In this document: in pieces, positions 37,141 through 45,649 of the stretch
How the letters are laid out: every line of letters begins with the position of its first letter
How positions within the stretch are numbered: position 1 is the stretch's first letter
Source of the DNA: an uncultured Bifidobacterium sp.
Lineage (GTDB): Bacteria; Actinomycetota; Actinomycetes; Actinomycetales; Bifidobacteriaceae
DNA length: 64,000 nucleotides
Direction: 5' to 3'
Assembly: GCF_959020145.1 (NCBI RefSeq)
Contig: NZ_CAUEQY010000004.1
Location: 43,738-107,737 of the forward strand
Notes under the pieces: generated by a model
What the model was told of the DNA's origin: nothing
Database searches by the model: none
Seen by the model: only the letters and a program-made list of their open reading frames with translations
Made by a program: the position numbers and the translations under genes

Positions 37141-38186
37141 CTCGGCTTCTTTCCGATGACCAGTCCCAGCACCCCGCCTAAATCGACCGCGTGCGCCACA
37201 ATGTTCTGACGTTCGACTTCCTTGGACAGCTTGAAGCGGATGAACGGATCGCCAATGCGCACCATCTTGTTGATGGAGCTTGCCAACACTGGGGGCAGAC
37301 CGATAAGTCGCGCACCCGTACCGGTGAGGATGATGCCGCTGATGGTGCTGTCCGCATGGTCGACGTCGTACATGTTCAACGTATTGCGAATACCGACGAT
37401 GAGCTGCGCCGTGGTTTCACGAATGACTTCCTCGGCTTTTTCGAGACGTTCGTCACCGGTCACATTTTGCAGACCAATCTGGTTTTTGATGCGTTCCGCG
37501 TCTTCGAAGGAGATGCTCAGCGCATTGGCGATGGCGTCGGACACGTCGTCGGCACCGGACGGCACGACGCGCATATAGGCGGGTTTTCCGTTATTGAGCA
37601 CGATCACGTCGGTGCAGTTGCCGTTGATGTTGACCACCGCTTCGGTCTGCGCCTGGTTGGTGTCGCTGAACAGGCGGGCCAACGCGAACGGACCGGCGTC
37701 GATGGAGGTGATCACGAAACCCGCTTCTTCTGCGGTATACGCAGTTTTTTCCAGACCACCGCGCAGAGTGGCTACGAGAATGCCATGAAGCTGCTTGCCG
37801 TTCTGCTCGTCATCCACTACAGACAACGGCACGAAGTCAAGTTCGGATTCCTCAATGGGCAATGGAATCATGCCTTTGGCCTGGAATGGCAGGGTTGAGC
37901 GTAAATCAGCTAGGGACATGTAGGGGAAGTCCGCCTCACGGAACACCATACGACGGCTCGAATAAACGAGTATGGTGTTCTCACGCGGGAACTTGAAGCG
38001 TTGCACCAACGTTTTCAGTAGACCGGTGACCACTTCGGCGTCCACCACTTCGCCATCCACCACAGCTCCAACGGGCAGCGGAAGCGCCTGGAAGTGTTTG
38101 ATGGTCGGCGAATCCGTATAGGGGTCGGCTATGACCGCCGCTCGTATGGCGTCGCTCGCAATCGACAGCGCCGTTATTGCTCTCAT
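37137..38186 (-). CDS. pilM: Type IV pilus assembly ATPase-fold protein PilM
   Basis: Cytoplasmic actin-like protein that binds the PilN N-terminus. 349 residues with the PilM features ALSIASDAIRAAVIA (phosphate loop 1 region), VVNINGNCTDVIVL (phosphate loop 2), and IILTGTGARLIGLPPVL near the end. The expected NLVPR-type partner motif is present in the following gene. Strong start AAGGAGAGACC-ATG. Overlaps pilN by four bases (ATGA). Confidence 0.85.
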   Translation of the reverse strand: MRAITALSIASDAIRAAVIADPYTDSPTIKHFQALPLPVGAVVDGEVVDAEVVTGLLKTLVQRFKFPRENTILVYSSRRMVFREADFPYMSLADLRSTLPFQAKGMIPLPIEESELDFVPLSVVDDEQNGKQLHGILVATLRGGLEKTAYTAEEAGFVITSIDAGPFALARLFSDTNQAQTEAVVNINGNCTDVIVLNNGKPAYMRVVPSGADDVSDAIANALSISFEDAERIKNQIGLQNVTGDERLEKAEEVIRETTAQLIVGIRNTLNMYDVDHADSTISGIILTGTGARLIGLPPVLASSINKMVRIGDPFIRFKLSKEVERQNIVAHAVDLGGVLGLVIGKKPR

Positions 38187-38225
38187 GGTCTCTCCTTATA
38201 TATATGGGTCTTGTATGCGGATGCG

Positions 38226-39050
38226 TTACGCAAGTCCGGTGAGTTGCAGGTATAGTGTGGCGATTGGTACGCCGGCGAAAATGCCAAGCCATGCGCCGAG
38301 CAGCATGGATGGCCCAAAGGGGATGCCTCCATGAAGGTCGACCTTTTTGCTGGCCAGCAATACCAAGCTGATGGCACCGCCGATGAAGAACGCGGCGAAC
38401 GATCCAATGATGAATTGCGGCCAGCCAAGCCAGCCAAGCAGCAATCCGAGAATGAACGCGAGTTTGATGTCGCCGTCTCCCATACCACCTTTCCAGATGA
38501 GTGAGAGTACGAAATAGAACACGAAGAGAATCAGCGCGCAGAGCGCTCCGCGACCAAGACGATTCCACTCCCCTATGCCAAACGATGCCACAACCAGCAG
38601 CAACACCGTTGCGATAAGCGTCGGCAGTAGCACTACGTTGAGGATGAGATGGTGGTCCAAGTCGATGAACGCTATGACGATGGACACGCATGCGAACACG
38701 TACAGCACGGGTAGTGCCCATAACGGGTATGCGTCGAACAGTCCACCTGCGGTTACGGCAAGGAAGGACAGTCCGCCAAGCGATTCGACCAGCGGATATC
38801 GTGCGGCAATCGGTTCTTTGCAGTGTCGGCATTTCGCGCCGAGCGCCAACCAGGAAAAGATGGGAATATTGTCATACCAAGCGATTGGCGCTTCGCATTT
38901 CGGACAAAAGCTACGTTTCGGATTGGTGATGCTTATGTGGTTCGGCACACGCCATATCACTACATTCAGGAAAGATCCGAAAATACAGCCGATGATCAGC
39001 GAGGCCACCAGCAGTATCACCACGGTAGGAACATCATTCACTATATCCAT
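38226..39050 (-). CDS. pilD: Prepilin peptidase (leader peptidase and N-methyltransferase)
   Basis: Polytopic aspartyl protease, about 274 residues, that cuts prepilins after the glycine of the G-FTLVE site and methylates the new N-terminus. N-terminal methylase-type domain with two Cys pairs (CPKCEAPI and CRHCKEPI), and the catalytic aspartates in FIDLDHHLI and GMGDGDIKL. Seven to eight hydrophobic segments. The ATG at 39050 follows the stop of the PilX-like gene; upstream in-frame sequence overlaps that gene and is rejected. Confidence 0.93.
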   Translation of the reverse strand: MDIVNDVPTVVILLVASLIIGCIFGSFLNVVIWRVPNHISITNPKRSFCPKCEAPIAWYDNIPIFSWLALGAKCRHCKEPIAARYPLVESLGGLSFLAVTAGGLFDAYPLWALPVLYVFACVSIVIAFIDLDHHLILNVVLLPTLIATVLLLVVASFGIGEWNRLGRGALCALILFVFYFVLSLIWKGGMGDGDIKLAFILGLLLGWLGWPQFIIGSFAAFFIGGAISLVLLASKKVDLHGGIPFGPSMLLGAWLGIFAGVPIATLYLQLTGLA

Positions 39051-39055
39051 GCCGT

Positions 39056-41473
39056 TCACCACTTTCTGGATGTGACGGTGGAGTCCACAACCGCTGAGAA
39101 ATAGGTACTGGTAGGGATAGATACGGTGGTCGTTGTCGTTGTCCAAGTAATGCTACCGGCCGATCCGGCATCACCATAATTCACTGAAGCGTTCCATGCC
39201 TGCGATTTCACCAGTCGCCCACGCACGTCACGATCGGTTCCGCATGAAACCATTTTCAGCATGGAATGACCGTCTGAGCGATTGTATTGACGGTCTTTCT
39301 TCCCATTGCTTTCCACATAGTCTCCCGGATAGATTTCCGTCAGGCACATGCCTTCGCTGGTTTGGAAAGTGCCAGCCCATGGATACTGCGTCTTGCCGCC
39401 GTAACTCACCGCTTTCGAGGTGTTGTGCTCGTTGTATCGGCGGAACTTTGTGGCGTCACTTGGATTATCGGTCAACGACACCTTACTGCCGGAAACATGC
39501 AGGTACTTCGCGTTGCCGTTGGTGTCGTGCAGGGCTATGGTGGTGTCGATGCCAGTGCCATCGGCGCTGGCATCTTCGGTATAGGAGACGCGGTCGGATG
39601 TGAAGTTGAAGTTCTCCTTGTCGGCGGTCGAACAGTGAGAGGTCGAGATGAAATCGCTGCCTTGCCCCATGATCGTCTTCTGGTAGCATTTCGCGTCGAA
39701 GTCCGCACTATGCACGTCGCAGGTGTCGGCGTATACGTCGTTGCCGTCCATCACCATGCAGAATCCGGATGCGGAGTTCACCATCTGATTGGTGCCGTAT
39801 CCCGCTTCGCCTGCTTGGCTGAAGGATGCGGTGGCATCCTGCATGTCGGCACCGTTCGAAAAGTAGGAATCGCTGAAGTTATAGGTCCATTGCGACACCA
39901 TATACGCCTGACTGTAGGGGGTGGCTTTGATATTGCCGCCCGCAAAATGCGGATCGCCACTGTCTTGTGGGCTACCGCCGTAATGGGTGACTTCCAGACG
40001 TTGGAACTTGGTCTTTTTGCCGCTCTGCACGCCGGCTACGGCATATCCCTTGCTTTCAGGCAGAGCGGAATCATATGACGCTGCTTGCGCACTGACATCG
40101 CCCGTCAGCTCGTTCCAGTATCCGGCGTTGATGAACCCGTTGTAGAAGTTCCATTTCTGGTATTTGTTGAGCAGACTGTTCGGGTCGTTCTTCTCCGTCT
40201 GCTGCGCAACCTTATTCGGATCCGTATAATAATCGCCCTGGAAGTGGACTCCGTATGATGTGCCGCATGGCTGCAGGGTGGCCGGAGTCTTGCCGTCGGT
40301 GTCATCGATGCTCACGCCGGTGACGCACAATCCCATATTCGAGGCCAGACGGATGGAATTGTCCTTGTAGTACACCCACGTGTTCAATGAGGAGTACGCA
40401 CCGTCAGCACGGCATTCCTCAGTATATTGGTAGGTGTCACCTCCCGCGTTGTATGCGGCGGGCAGTACCACCAGCCCAGAACCGGCTTGAGGCGATTTGC
40501 TTAAATCGAGGTTCTCGGCAATGCTTTTCTTCTCGTTGGTAACCGGAATGGTGGTGGCCAGCATGCAGGTGCGGTTCACTGGATTCAACGTCGCAGTGCC
40601 ATCGGACAGCTGGCTGGTATTGGTGTGTCCGGAATCCACCGTGCCGGAGAATTTAACTTCGCCGGTTGGATCGGATCCGATGGACACGCCATCATAATCC
40701 ACGGGTACCCATACGAACTGCGAATCGAGCCTGTTGTAGGGCGCCGCGGCATAAAAACCCATGCCCATGCGGCCACCGACGCCCAGGGTGCTGGAATGGT
40801 TCGTGGTGGTGGAGTCCGTTTTGGCTTCGATCTTGCATATAGCGCGTTTCATGGCCTGCGGTTTTTGGGCGTTGCCCGCCGTACGGCCATCCTTATAGCG
40901 GTTGATGAAGCCCGTGGCCACGACTTCGGCGTACTGGAGGCTTTTCAGATCGGAGGGGGAGTTGATCATCTCCGCCGATGCGTCATCCGGATTGTTGTCA
41001 TAGAAATTGATGCGCACACGATAGGACAGGTCATCCGGCGTATATGAAGCCGTATCCGATGTTTTTACCGTCTTATTCAAAGCAACATGATTCAACAATA
41101 CGGATGCGCCATCATATTTGACAAATTCACCATCCTTGGAACTGTCGTTCATATCAGCATCAACAGCAGGCAACACCTTCTGCAAATCATCAAGACTCGT
41201 AGAACCTTGCAACTTCGCCAGAGTCTCATTGATATAGCTCAAGCCGACTTCAAGGCCGGATTCGGCCGCATAGTTGGCTTGGGAGTTTTCCTTATTGTTC
41301 TTGTAAGGAATCGCCTGGGCAAGCAGGGTAGTCATGACCAGAGCGGATGTGGTGAGCACCACCATCACGAACAGAATGGCCAGCATCATGGCGGCGCCGT
41401 GCTCCCCCATGCGTTCGCGTAATGCCGCACGGTACCTGCGGTTGAGTCTGGACCACAATCCGGTCTGTTTCAT
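39056..41473 (-). CDS. Large PilX-like minor pilus protein with lectin-like segments
   Basis: An 805-residue exported protein. N-terminus is basic, then GEHGAAMMLAILFVMVVLTTSALVM-type hydrophobic helix (residues about 24-50) as in PilX-type minor pilin assembly proteins, without a canonical G-FTLVE site. The body is Ser/Thr/Tyr/Asp-rich and has several blocks resembling ricin-type beta-trefoil repeats, such as GLCVTGVSIDDTDG ... LQPCG, YQKWNF and GFCMVMDGNDVYADTC, GMCLTEIYPGDYV. Cys-rich. PilX proteins are usually under 250 residues, so most of this is an added outer domain, plausibly an adhesin. Good RBS (TAGGAGC). Confidence 0.65.
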   Translation of the reverse strand: MKQTGLWSRLNRRYRAALRERMGEHGAAMMLAILFVMVVLTTSALVMTTLLAQAIPYKNNKENSQANYAAESGLEVGLSYINETLAKLQGSTSLDDLQKVLPAVDADMNDSSKDGEFVKYDGASVLLNHVALNKTVKTSDTASYTPDDLSYRVRINFYDNNPDDASAEMINSPSDLKSLQYAEVVATGFINRYKDGRTAGNAQKPQAMKRAICKIEAKTDSTTTNHSSTLGVGGRMGMGFYAAAPYNRLDSQFVWVPVDYDGVSIGSDPTGEVKFSGTVDSGHTNTSQLSDGTATLNPVNRTCMLATTIPVTNEKKSIAENLDLSKSPQAGSGLVVLPAAYNAGGDTYQYTEECRADGAYSSLNTWVYYKDNSIRLASNMGLCVTGVSIDDTDGKTPATLQPCGTSYGVHFQGDYYTDPNKVAQQTEKNDPNSLLNKYQKWNFYNGFINAGYWNELTGDVSAQAASYDSALPESKGYAVAGVQSGKKTKFQRLEVTHYGGSPQDSGDPHFAGGNIKATPYSQAYMVSQWTYNFSDSYFSNGADMQDATASFSQAGEAGYGTNQMVNSASGFCMVMDGNDVYADTCDVHSADFDAKCYQKTIMGQGSDFISTSHCSTADKENFNFTSDRVSYTEDASADGTGIDTTIALHDTNGNAKYLHVSGSKVSLTDNPSDATKFRRYNEHNTSKAVSYGGKTQYPWAGTFQTSEGMCLTEIYPGDYVESNGKKDRQYNRSDGHSMLKMVSCGTDRDVRGRLVKSQAWNASVNYGDAGSAGSITWTTTTTTVSIPTSTYFSAVVDSTVTSRKW

Positions 41474-41524
41474 GCTTGCTCCTATATATAAAGGTATGTT
41501 TCGCTCGGGTACTCGGATATCAGG

Positions 41525-42805
41525 TCAGGCCTGACCATTGATGGCGTCGAACATGGAGAACATCGGCATATACAATGCCACCACCATGAAGCCGACCACC
41601 ACGCCGAGGAACAGAATCATCAGTGGTTCCAGCAACGAGGTGAGCTGTTTGGCCATGGATTGGGCCTCTTCGTCATACGCTCGGCCCGCACTGGACAGCA
41701 TTTTGTCGATGGCGCCGGAGTCCTCGCCAATGGCCACCATCTGCACCAGCATGTTCGGGAAGATCTTTTCGGTGCTCATGCTGTCGGCCAGACGGTAGCC
41801 ACGTTCCACCAAACGGCCCACACGCTTCGAAGACGAATCAATCACATAGTTGCCCGAAGTCGATCCGACGATATCAAGTGCCTGGAGAATCGGCACACCG
41901 GAAGCGAGCATGGAAGAGAAATTATTGCAAAAGCGGGCCAGGGCCACGTTGGTGTCCAGCTTGCCGAACACCGGTGCCTTGAGTGTGAACGGATCCCACC
42001 AGGTGCGGATGATGTCTTTGTTACGGTTGCGCTTCCAGAACATGGCCAGCGCCACGACGGCCACAATCAGCACCGGAAGCACGTAGGGCATCACTTTGCC
42101 GAGGTCCACCAGGATCTGGGTCACGAACGGCAACTGGGCATTCATGGAATCGTACATGCTGGCGAACATTGGCACGATGGTGAGCAGCATCACCATCACC
42201 AAGATCAGGGCGATGCCCAACACCACGACCGGATAGGCCATGGCGCTTTTGATCTGCCCTTGGAGTCTCACATCCGATTCGAAGCTGTCCGCCACAGTGA
42301 GCAGCGATTTGTCTAGAAAACCGCCGGTCTCGCCGGCACGAACCATATTGACCATGATCGGCGGGAACAGGGAATCGGGATCCGCCTCCATGGCTTCGGA
42401 GAAGGACGAGCCGCCTTCCACTTGCGCCACGCAGGCCTGCACCGCCTTACGGAGTTTCACGTTCTCGATTTGTTCGGTGACGATGTTCAAGGCTCGGATC
42501 AGCGAGACGCCCGCCGCCACCATGGTGGCGAGCTGCCGTGCCGTTACTGCGAAGTCTTTTTTGCTTGGATATTTCTCGAACGCTTTGATGTTGATTTCAG
42601 TGTTGAGACCGGTGCCGGCAGCTGTGTCGGTCAGATCGGTCGGATACAGTCCGAGTTTTTTAATGCGTTCGATGGCTTGGTCGCGCGTCTGCGCTTCGAC
42701 CACGCCTTTCTCTTTACGCTGGCCGTCGAACGAGACGCCTTTGTAGCGCCATTTGCGTGTGCCGCCGTTCTGTTGGAATTGCACTTGTGCGTCATTGCCG
42801 GCCAT
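41525..42805 (-). CDS. pilC: Type IV pilus platform protein PilC (GspF family)
   Basis: Polytopic inner-membrane platform of the pilus machine, 426 residues. Two T2SSF domains (about residues 78-200 and 280-402), each with helices, e.g. ARQLATMVAAGVSLIRAL and ARFCNNFSSMLASGVPILQAL, the paired F-domain signature. Three hydrophobic membrane segments (about 178-200, 228-250, 395-417). N-terminal GTRKWRYKGVSFDGQ is the usual PilC start. Lies about 100 bases downstream of the major pilin gene, separated by a perfect hairpin. Confidence 0.94.
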   Translation of the reverse strand: MAGNDAQVQFQQNGGTRKWRYKGVSFDGQRKEKGVVEAQTRDQAIERIKKLGLYPTDLTDTAAGTGLNTEINIKAFEKYPSKKDFAVTARQLATMVAAGVSLIRALNIVTEQIENVKLRKAVQACVAQVEGGSSFSEAMEADPDSLFPPIMVNMVRAGETGGFLDKSLLTVADSFESDVRLQGQIKSAMAYPVVVLGIALILVMVMLLTIVPMFASMYDSMNAQLPFVTQILVDLGKVMPYVLPVLIVAVVALAMFWKRNRNKDIIRTWWDPFTLKAPVFGKLDTNVALARFCNNFSSMLASGVPILQALDIVGSTSGNYVIDSSSKRVGRLVERGYRLADSMSTEKIFPNMLVQMVAIGEDSGAIDKMLSSAGRAYDEEAQSMAKQLTSLLEPLMILFLGVVVGFMVVALYMPMFSMFDAINGQA

Positions 42806-42856
42806 GGTTCCCCCGGGTGAATGTCGATGATGAATGGTGACGTGCGATTGATATGC

Positions 42857-42889
42857 GAATGTCGGGGACGGACGGTGTCCCCGACATTC
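42857..42889. other. Perfect 13-bp hairpin between pilA and pilC
   Basis: GAATGTCGGGGAC (42857-42869) pairs without mismatch with GTCCCCGACATTC (42877-42889), loop of seven. No T-run follows on the minus strand. It lies just after the pilin stop and before pilC, the usual place for a partial terminator or a 3' stabiliser that lets the pilin mRNA accumulate over downstream genes. Confidence 0.6.
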
Positions 42890-42910
42890 AGTTCAGGCGA
42901 TTGCTACCAA

Positions 42911-43372
42911 TCATTTCTTATTAACAGCCTGTTCCTCAATAGTTCCAGATTGAGAATCATACACATAAGTCTTTGTATCAGTCTTGTGCTGTTCATTAGT
43001 GCCGGTAATGGTGTAGTTATCACCAGCCTGATGAATCACAAGCTTGTCTCCTTTAGTGACGGTAATCTTGTCACCATTAGTAGTTTTGCAGTCCACACCG
43101 CCCGCTGCATTATCACATGTAATATCCTTCGTGCCAATAACCGCTGTAAGATCACCATTATTGGCAGTCATTGCAGTTTCAATAGCAAGACTAGCGTTCT
43201 TGACATCGGACTGAACGCTGGAATTCCAAGCGGACTTGCGCTGATTCAGGTAAATCGGGACTGCCACGGCAGATAGGATGCCGATGATGATGACGACCAC
43301 GAGCAGTTCGACGAGGGTGAAGCCCTTTTCGCCCTTGGCACGGCGGTTGAGTGCGTTACGTACGCTCTTCAT
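42911..43372 (-). CDS. pilA: Major type IV prepilin
   Basis: A 153-residue prepilin. The leader MKSVRNALNRRAKGEKG is cut before FTLVELLVVVIIIGILSA, the canonical class III signal with glutamate at +5. The globular part is Lys/Thr/Asp-rich, with a Cys pair (about residues 96 and 105) that could form the D-region disulfide, and the family segment NQRKSAWNSSVQSDVKNASLAIE. Start at the ATG after GAAGGG; a long upstream extension is rejected. Nearly 500 bases separate it from the minor pilins upstream, so it has its own promoter. Confidence 0.93.
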   Translation of the reverse strand: MKSVRNALNRRAKGEKGFTLVELLVVVIIIGILSAVAVPIYLNQRKSAWNSSVQSDVKNASLAIETAMTANNGDLTAVIGTKDITCDNAAGGVDCKTTNGDKITVTKGDKLVIHQAGDNYTITGTNEQHKTDTKTYVYDSQSGTIEEQAVNKK

Positions 43373-43385
43373 AATGAACCCTTCT

Positions 43386-43433
43386 TTCCAATTGGAAGGA
43401 CATACCGTGGGACCGTCCAACTTCGGATGGTCC
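43386..43433 (-). promoter_or_regulatory. Structured pilA leader
   Basis: Two symmetric elements sit just upstream of the pilA ribosome site: the perfect palindrome TTCCAATTGGAA (43386-43397) and a hairpin with nine-base arms GGACCGTCC (43410-43418) and GGATGGTCC (43425-43433), one mismatch. Together they could fold close to the start codon and influence translation or stability of the pilin mRNA. Confidence 0.4.
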
Positions 43434-43820
43434 ACAGCGATTCTTCTTTGCGTTATTTCCCCTTGTGGGGGTGGCTGGCTCACATAACCAACAACTCTCA
43501 GCGTAGTCGTATTGACATCGTTTGCAGTACCAGATGCAGTGCACCAATCGCACCAATGATGTTTCATCCACCGTTTTCATCACAACCCCGAATCAAACTT
43601 TTTCAATACGATTGCATAACCCCTCTTCACACAATCACCACCATCCGATTCCGTAACATGCGTTGAGTCCGTCAGTCTACCGGTGTACCTCTTCGTCTGA
43701 AACGTTTGCCCTGGAATAGTTATATTTTCAATAGTGTTTCAGAAAATATTTTCAGCATTTTTTGACGAAAATTCATCAAAAAACCATTTTCCCCCGGGCA
43801 TGTCGGGGGTATTTGAAAGT
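43434..43820. other. Long non-coding region upstream of pilA
   Basis: No gene seen. The part 43720-43800 is markedly AT-rich compared with the rest of the window and holds an inverted repeat (43758-43783, arms TTTTTTGA and TCAAAAAA with further partial symmetry inside). This could hold the pilA promoter and an upstream element. I could not assign a -35/-10 pair with confidence. Confidence 0.4.
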
Positions 43821-43856
43821 ATAGAAAAAGGGCTCCCCCACAAGGGAGAGCCCTTA
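43821..43856 (-). terminator. Rho-independent terminator of the minor-pilin operon
   Basis: AAGGGCTC (43828-43835) pairs with GAGCCCTT (43848-43855), with an inner CCC/GGG extension. The minus strand continues in TTTTTC. It lies 14 bases after the stop of the PilW-like gene. Confidence 0.8.
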
Positions 43857-43869
43857 CAGACACCGTCAT

Positions 43870-44541
43870 TCAACGACATTGACTGAAGTCGACCGAAGCA
43901 CTCGAACCCACATTGCGAGCTGTAAACGATGTCAATGTGTTCGAGGTGACCGGCTTGCCACCCACATACGAACCCGTCACCGGCGAATACCGCACCACGC
44001 GCGTACCGCCATCCATGCTGAACAGTTTGTTTTTGAACAGCGAATCATCGGACGTTGAAGCGGTACTGTTGTTCATCACCGCCGTCAACACCGCATGCTC
44101 GCTCCACGCTCCCCCCGCACCGGTTGCGTATGGTCTGGTTTTCACCACGACGGAACCATAATCATCAACTCGCCCGCCGGACCACGTGGCCTCTGTGTAC
44201 TCAATCACAGCGCATTGCCGAATCCCATCGGCATCAGTGGTCACCAAAGTCAACCTGTCACCGCTGGCAGCCTCTTCCACACCTTCGGCATTGCGAACAT
44301 ATCGGTCCAGAGCCTGCACCGATGTAGCTATTTCCGTAGCCGATCTGGTGCGGATAGCATCGGCTGTGGCGGAATGCAAATATTGCACGATCGACACCGT
44401 GAACATGGTGGAAACAATGGCAAAAATAAACAATGAAACCATCATCTCCACCAAGGTAACGCCGCCTTCCCCACGAGCACGCCTACGGAGCGCACGTAAT
44501 AATCGGCGATTCAGACTGAATCCAGAGTTCTTCTCTTCCAT
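43870..44541 (-). CDS. Minor prepilin, PilW-like
   Basis: A 223-residue prepilin-type protein. The cleavage region reads ARGEGG-VTLVEMMVSLFIFAIVSTMF, a class III signal with Val at +1 and Glu at +5. A beta-rich globular domain follows with VQALDRYVRNAEGVEEAASGDRLTLVT, the usual PilW/GspJ layout. Co-transcribed with the preceding PilV-like gene, 16 bases apart, and closed by a terminator. Likely a tip or priming minor pilin. Confidence 0.8.
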   Translation of the reverse strand: MEEKNSGFSLNRRLLRALRRRARGEGGVTLVEMMVSLFIFAIVSTMFTVSIVQYLHSATADAIRTRSATEIATSVQALDRYVRNAEGVEEAASGDRLTLVTTDADGIRQCAVIEYTEATWSGGRVDDYGSVVVKTRPYATGAGGAWSEHAVLTAVMNNSTASTSDDSLFKNKLFSMDGGTRVVRYSPVTGSYVGGKPVTSNTLTSFTARNVGSSASVDFSQCR

Positions 44542-44557
44542 AAGCCGTCCCGCTCCT

Positions 44558-45337
44558 TCAGGCCCCGATCACATTCAACAGTTCATTGGTGGTATACACG
44601 GCCGTTTTGTCTGCGTCAATATTGTCCGACCAGGTGACGCCTACCACCACGCGTACCATCGGCATATACGTTTTCGCCATAAAGGTGAATCCCTTAGTAG
44701 GAATGTTGTCCTGACTCAGGATGCTGGATCGCAGCGAGGCGTCAGGAGTACCGTCAAGACCGCTAATGGACGCATGCCCGTCAATACCCAGTTCCGAAGC
44801 GGTTCTACAATCCATGGTGCCGCTTTCCCGATAGCACTTCTCAATCACGGTGTTCACCGTATATGTAGTATGTTTGGCGTCTTTGCCCGTGGTAGTGCGC
44901 ACCGGCTGAATGTACTTGCCCGTATCAGCATCCGGAGTGGCCGTAGCCTCCAAATCCGAGAATTGCGAGGTGATGGCCCCCACTGCCGTGAGATTCGCAT
45001 GCGCTTTCTTCACATCATCCACACCCATGCCAGGCAGCAAATCCGTGTAATAGGAGGATGGCGCAGAAGTATGATCCGCTATCTGTGCGCGCATACGTTC
45101 GATACCATCACTACCCAAAGCAATGGCTGCTGAACGCTGCTGCTGGGCATAAGAAGTACGAATCGCAGTAATCGCGAACTGTGCGGCGGCAAGACCTGTG
45201 ATGCTCAGCACCACAATCGCCACCAATACCTCAACCAATGTGAAACCCGACTCGCCACGTTTCGGCAATCGTTTGACGTTATGTATTGCAAGCCCTGTCG
45301 CGGCATCATTTACCGCCCTACGCCAGGTGTGCTCCAT
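44558..45337 (-). CDS. Minor prepilin, PilV/GspI-like
   Basis: About 259 residues. A basic leader ends KRGESG-FTLVEVLVAIVVLSITGLAAAQF, a textbook prepilin signal with Glu at +5 and helix. The globular part has three cysteines and ends VNVIGA-like (LLNVIGA). The ATG at 45337 has AAGGAG six bases upstream, better than the one at 45352. First gene of the two-gene minor-pilin operon, divergent from pilB. Confidence 0.8.
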   Translation of the reverse strand: MEHTWRRAVNDAATGLAIHNVKRLPKRGESGFTLVEVLVAIVVLSITGLAAAQFAITAIRTSYAQQQRSAAIALGSDGIERMRAQIADHTSAPSSYYTDLLPGMGVDDVKKAHANLTAVGAITSQFSDLEATATPDADTGKYIQPVRTTTGKDAKHTTYTVNTVIEKCYRESGTMDCRTASELGIDGHASISGLDGTPDASLRSSILSQDNIPTKGFTFMAKTYMPMVRVVVGVTWSDNIDADKTAVYTTNELLNVIGA

Positions 45338-45649
45338 GAGCAGCTCCTTCATGCAGTATCACCCCATCATCGGAGGCAACAGGAAAAATCACCGCAGAAA
45401 AGGCGGTGCATGAATATCTGTACTGTATCACGATTCCCTGCCAACGTTTTCACACCCTTCCAAACACCACATGACAATTGGCGTTTCAGTCACAAAGCCG
45501 CTAAACTATGCGAGTAGTAGTGCACAACACTGCAATCGTTAGCTCACATGACCATGAACAACTGAACATTCTCAGGCCCGCAAACACCTGTGTTCGCAAA
45601 GGGCCATAAGTCATACCGTGCGTTCCGGCGCATGGTCCAGGAGGTCATT
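45338..45649. promoter_or_regulatory. Divergent promoter region pilV-like / pilB
   Basis: 312-base non-coding spacer. For the rightward pilB-pilT unit a candidate promoter is TTGGCG (45478-45483), 18-base spacer, TAAACT (45502-45507). I found no equally good leftward promoter for the minor pilins. Confidence 0.35.
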
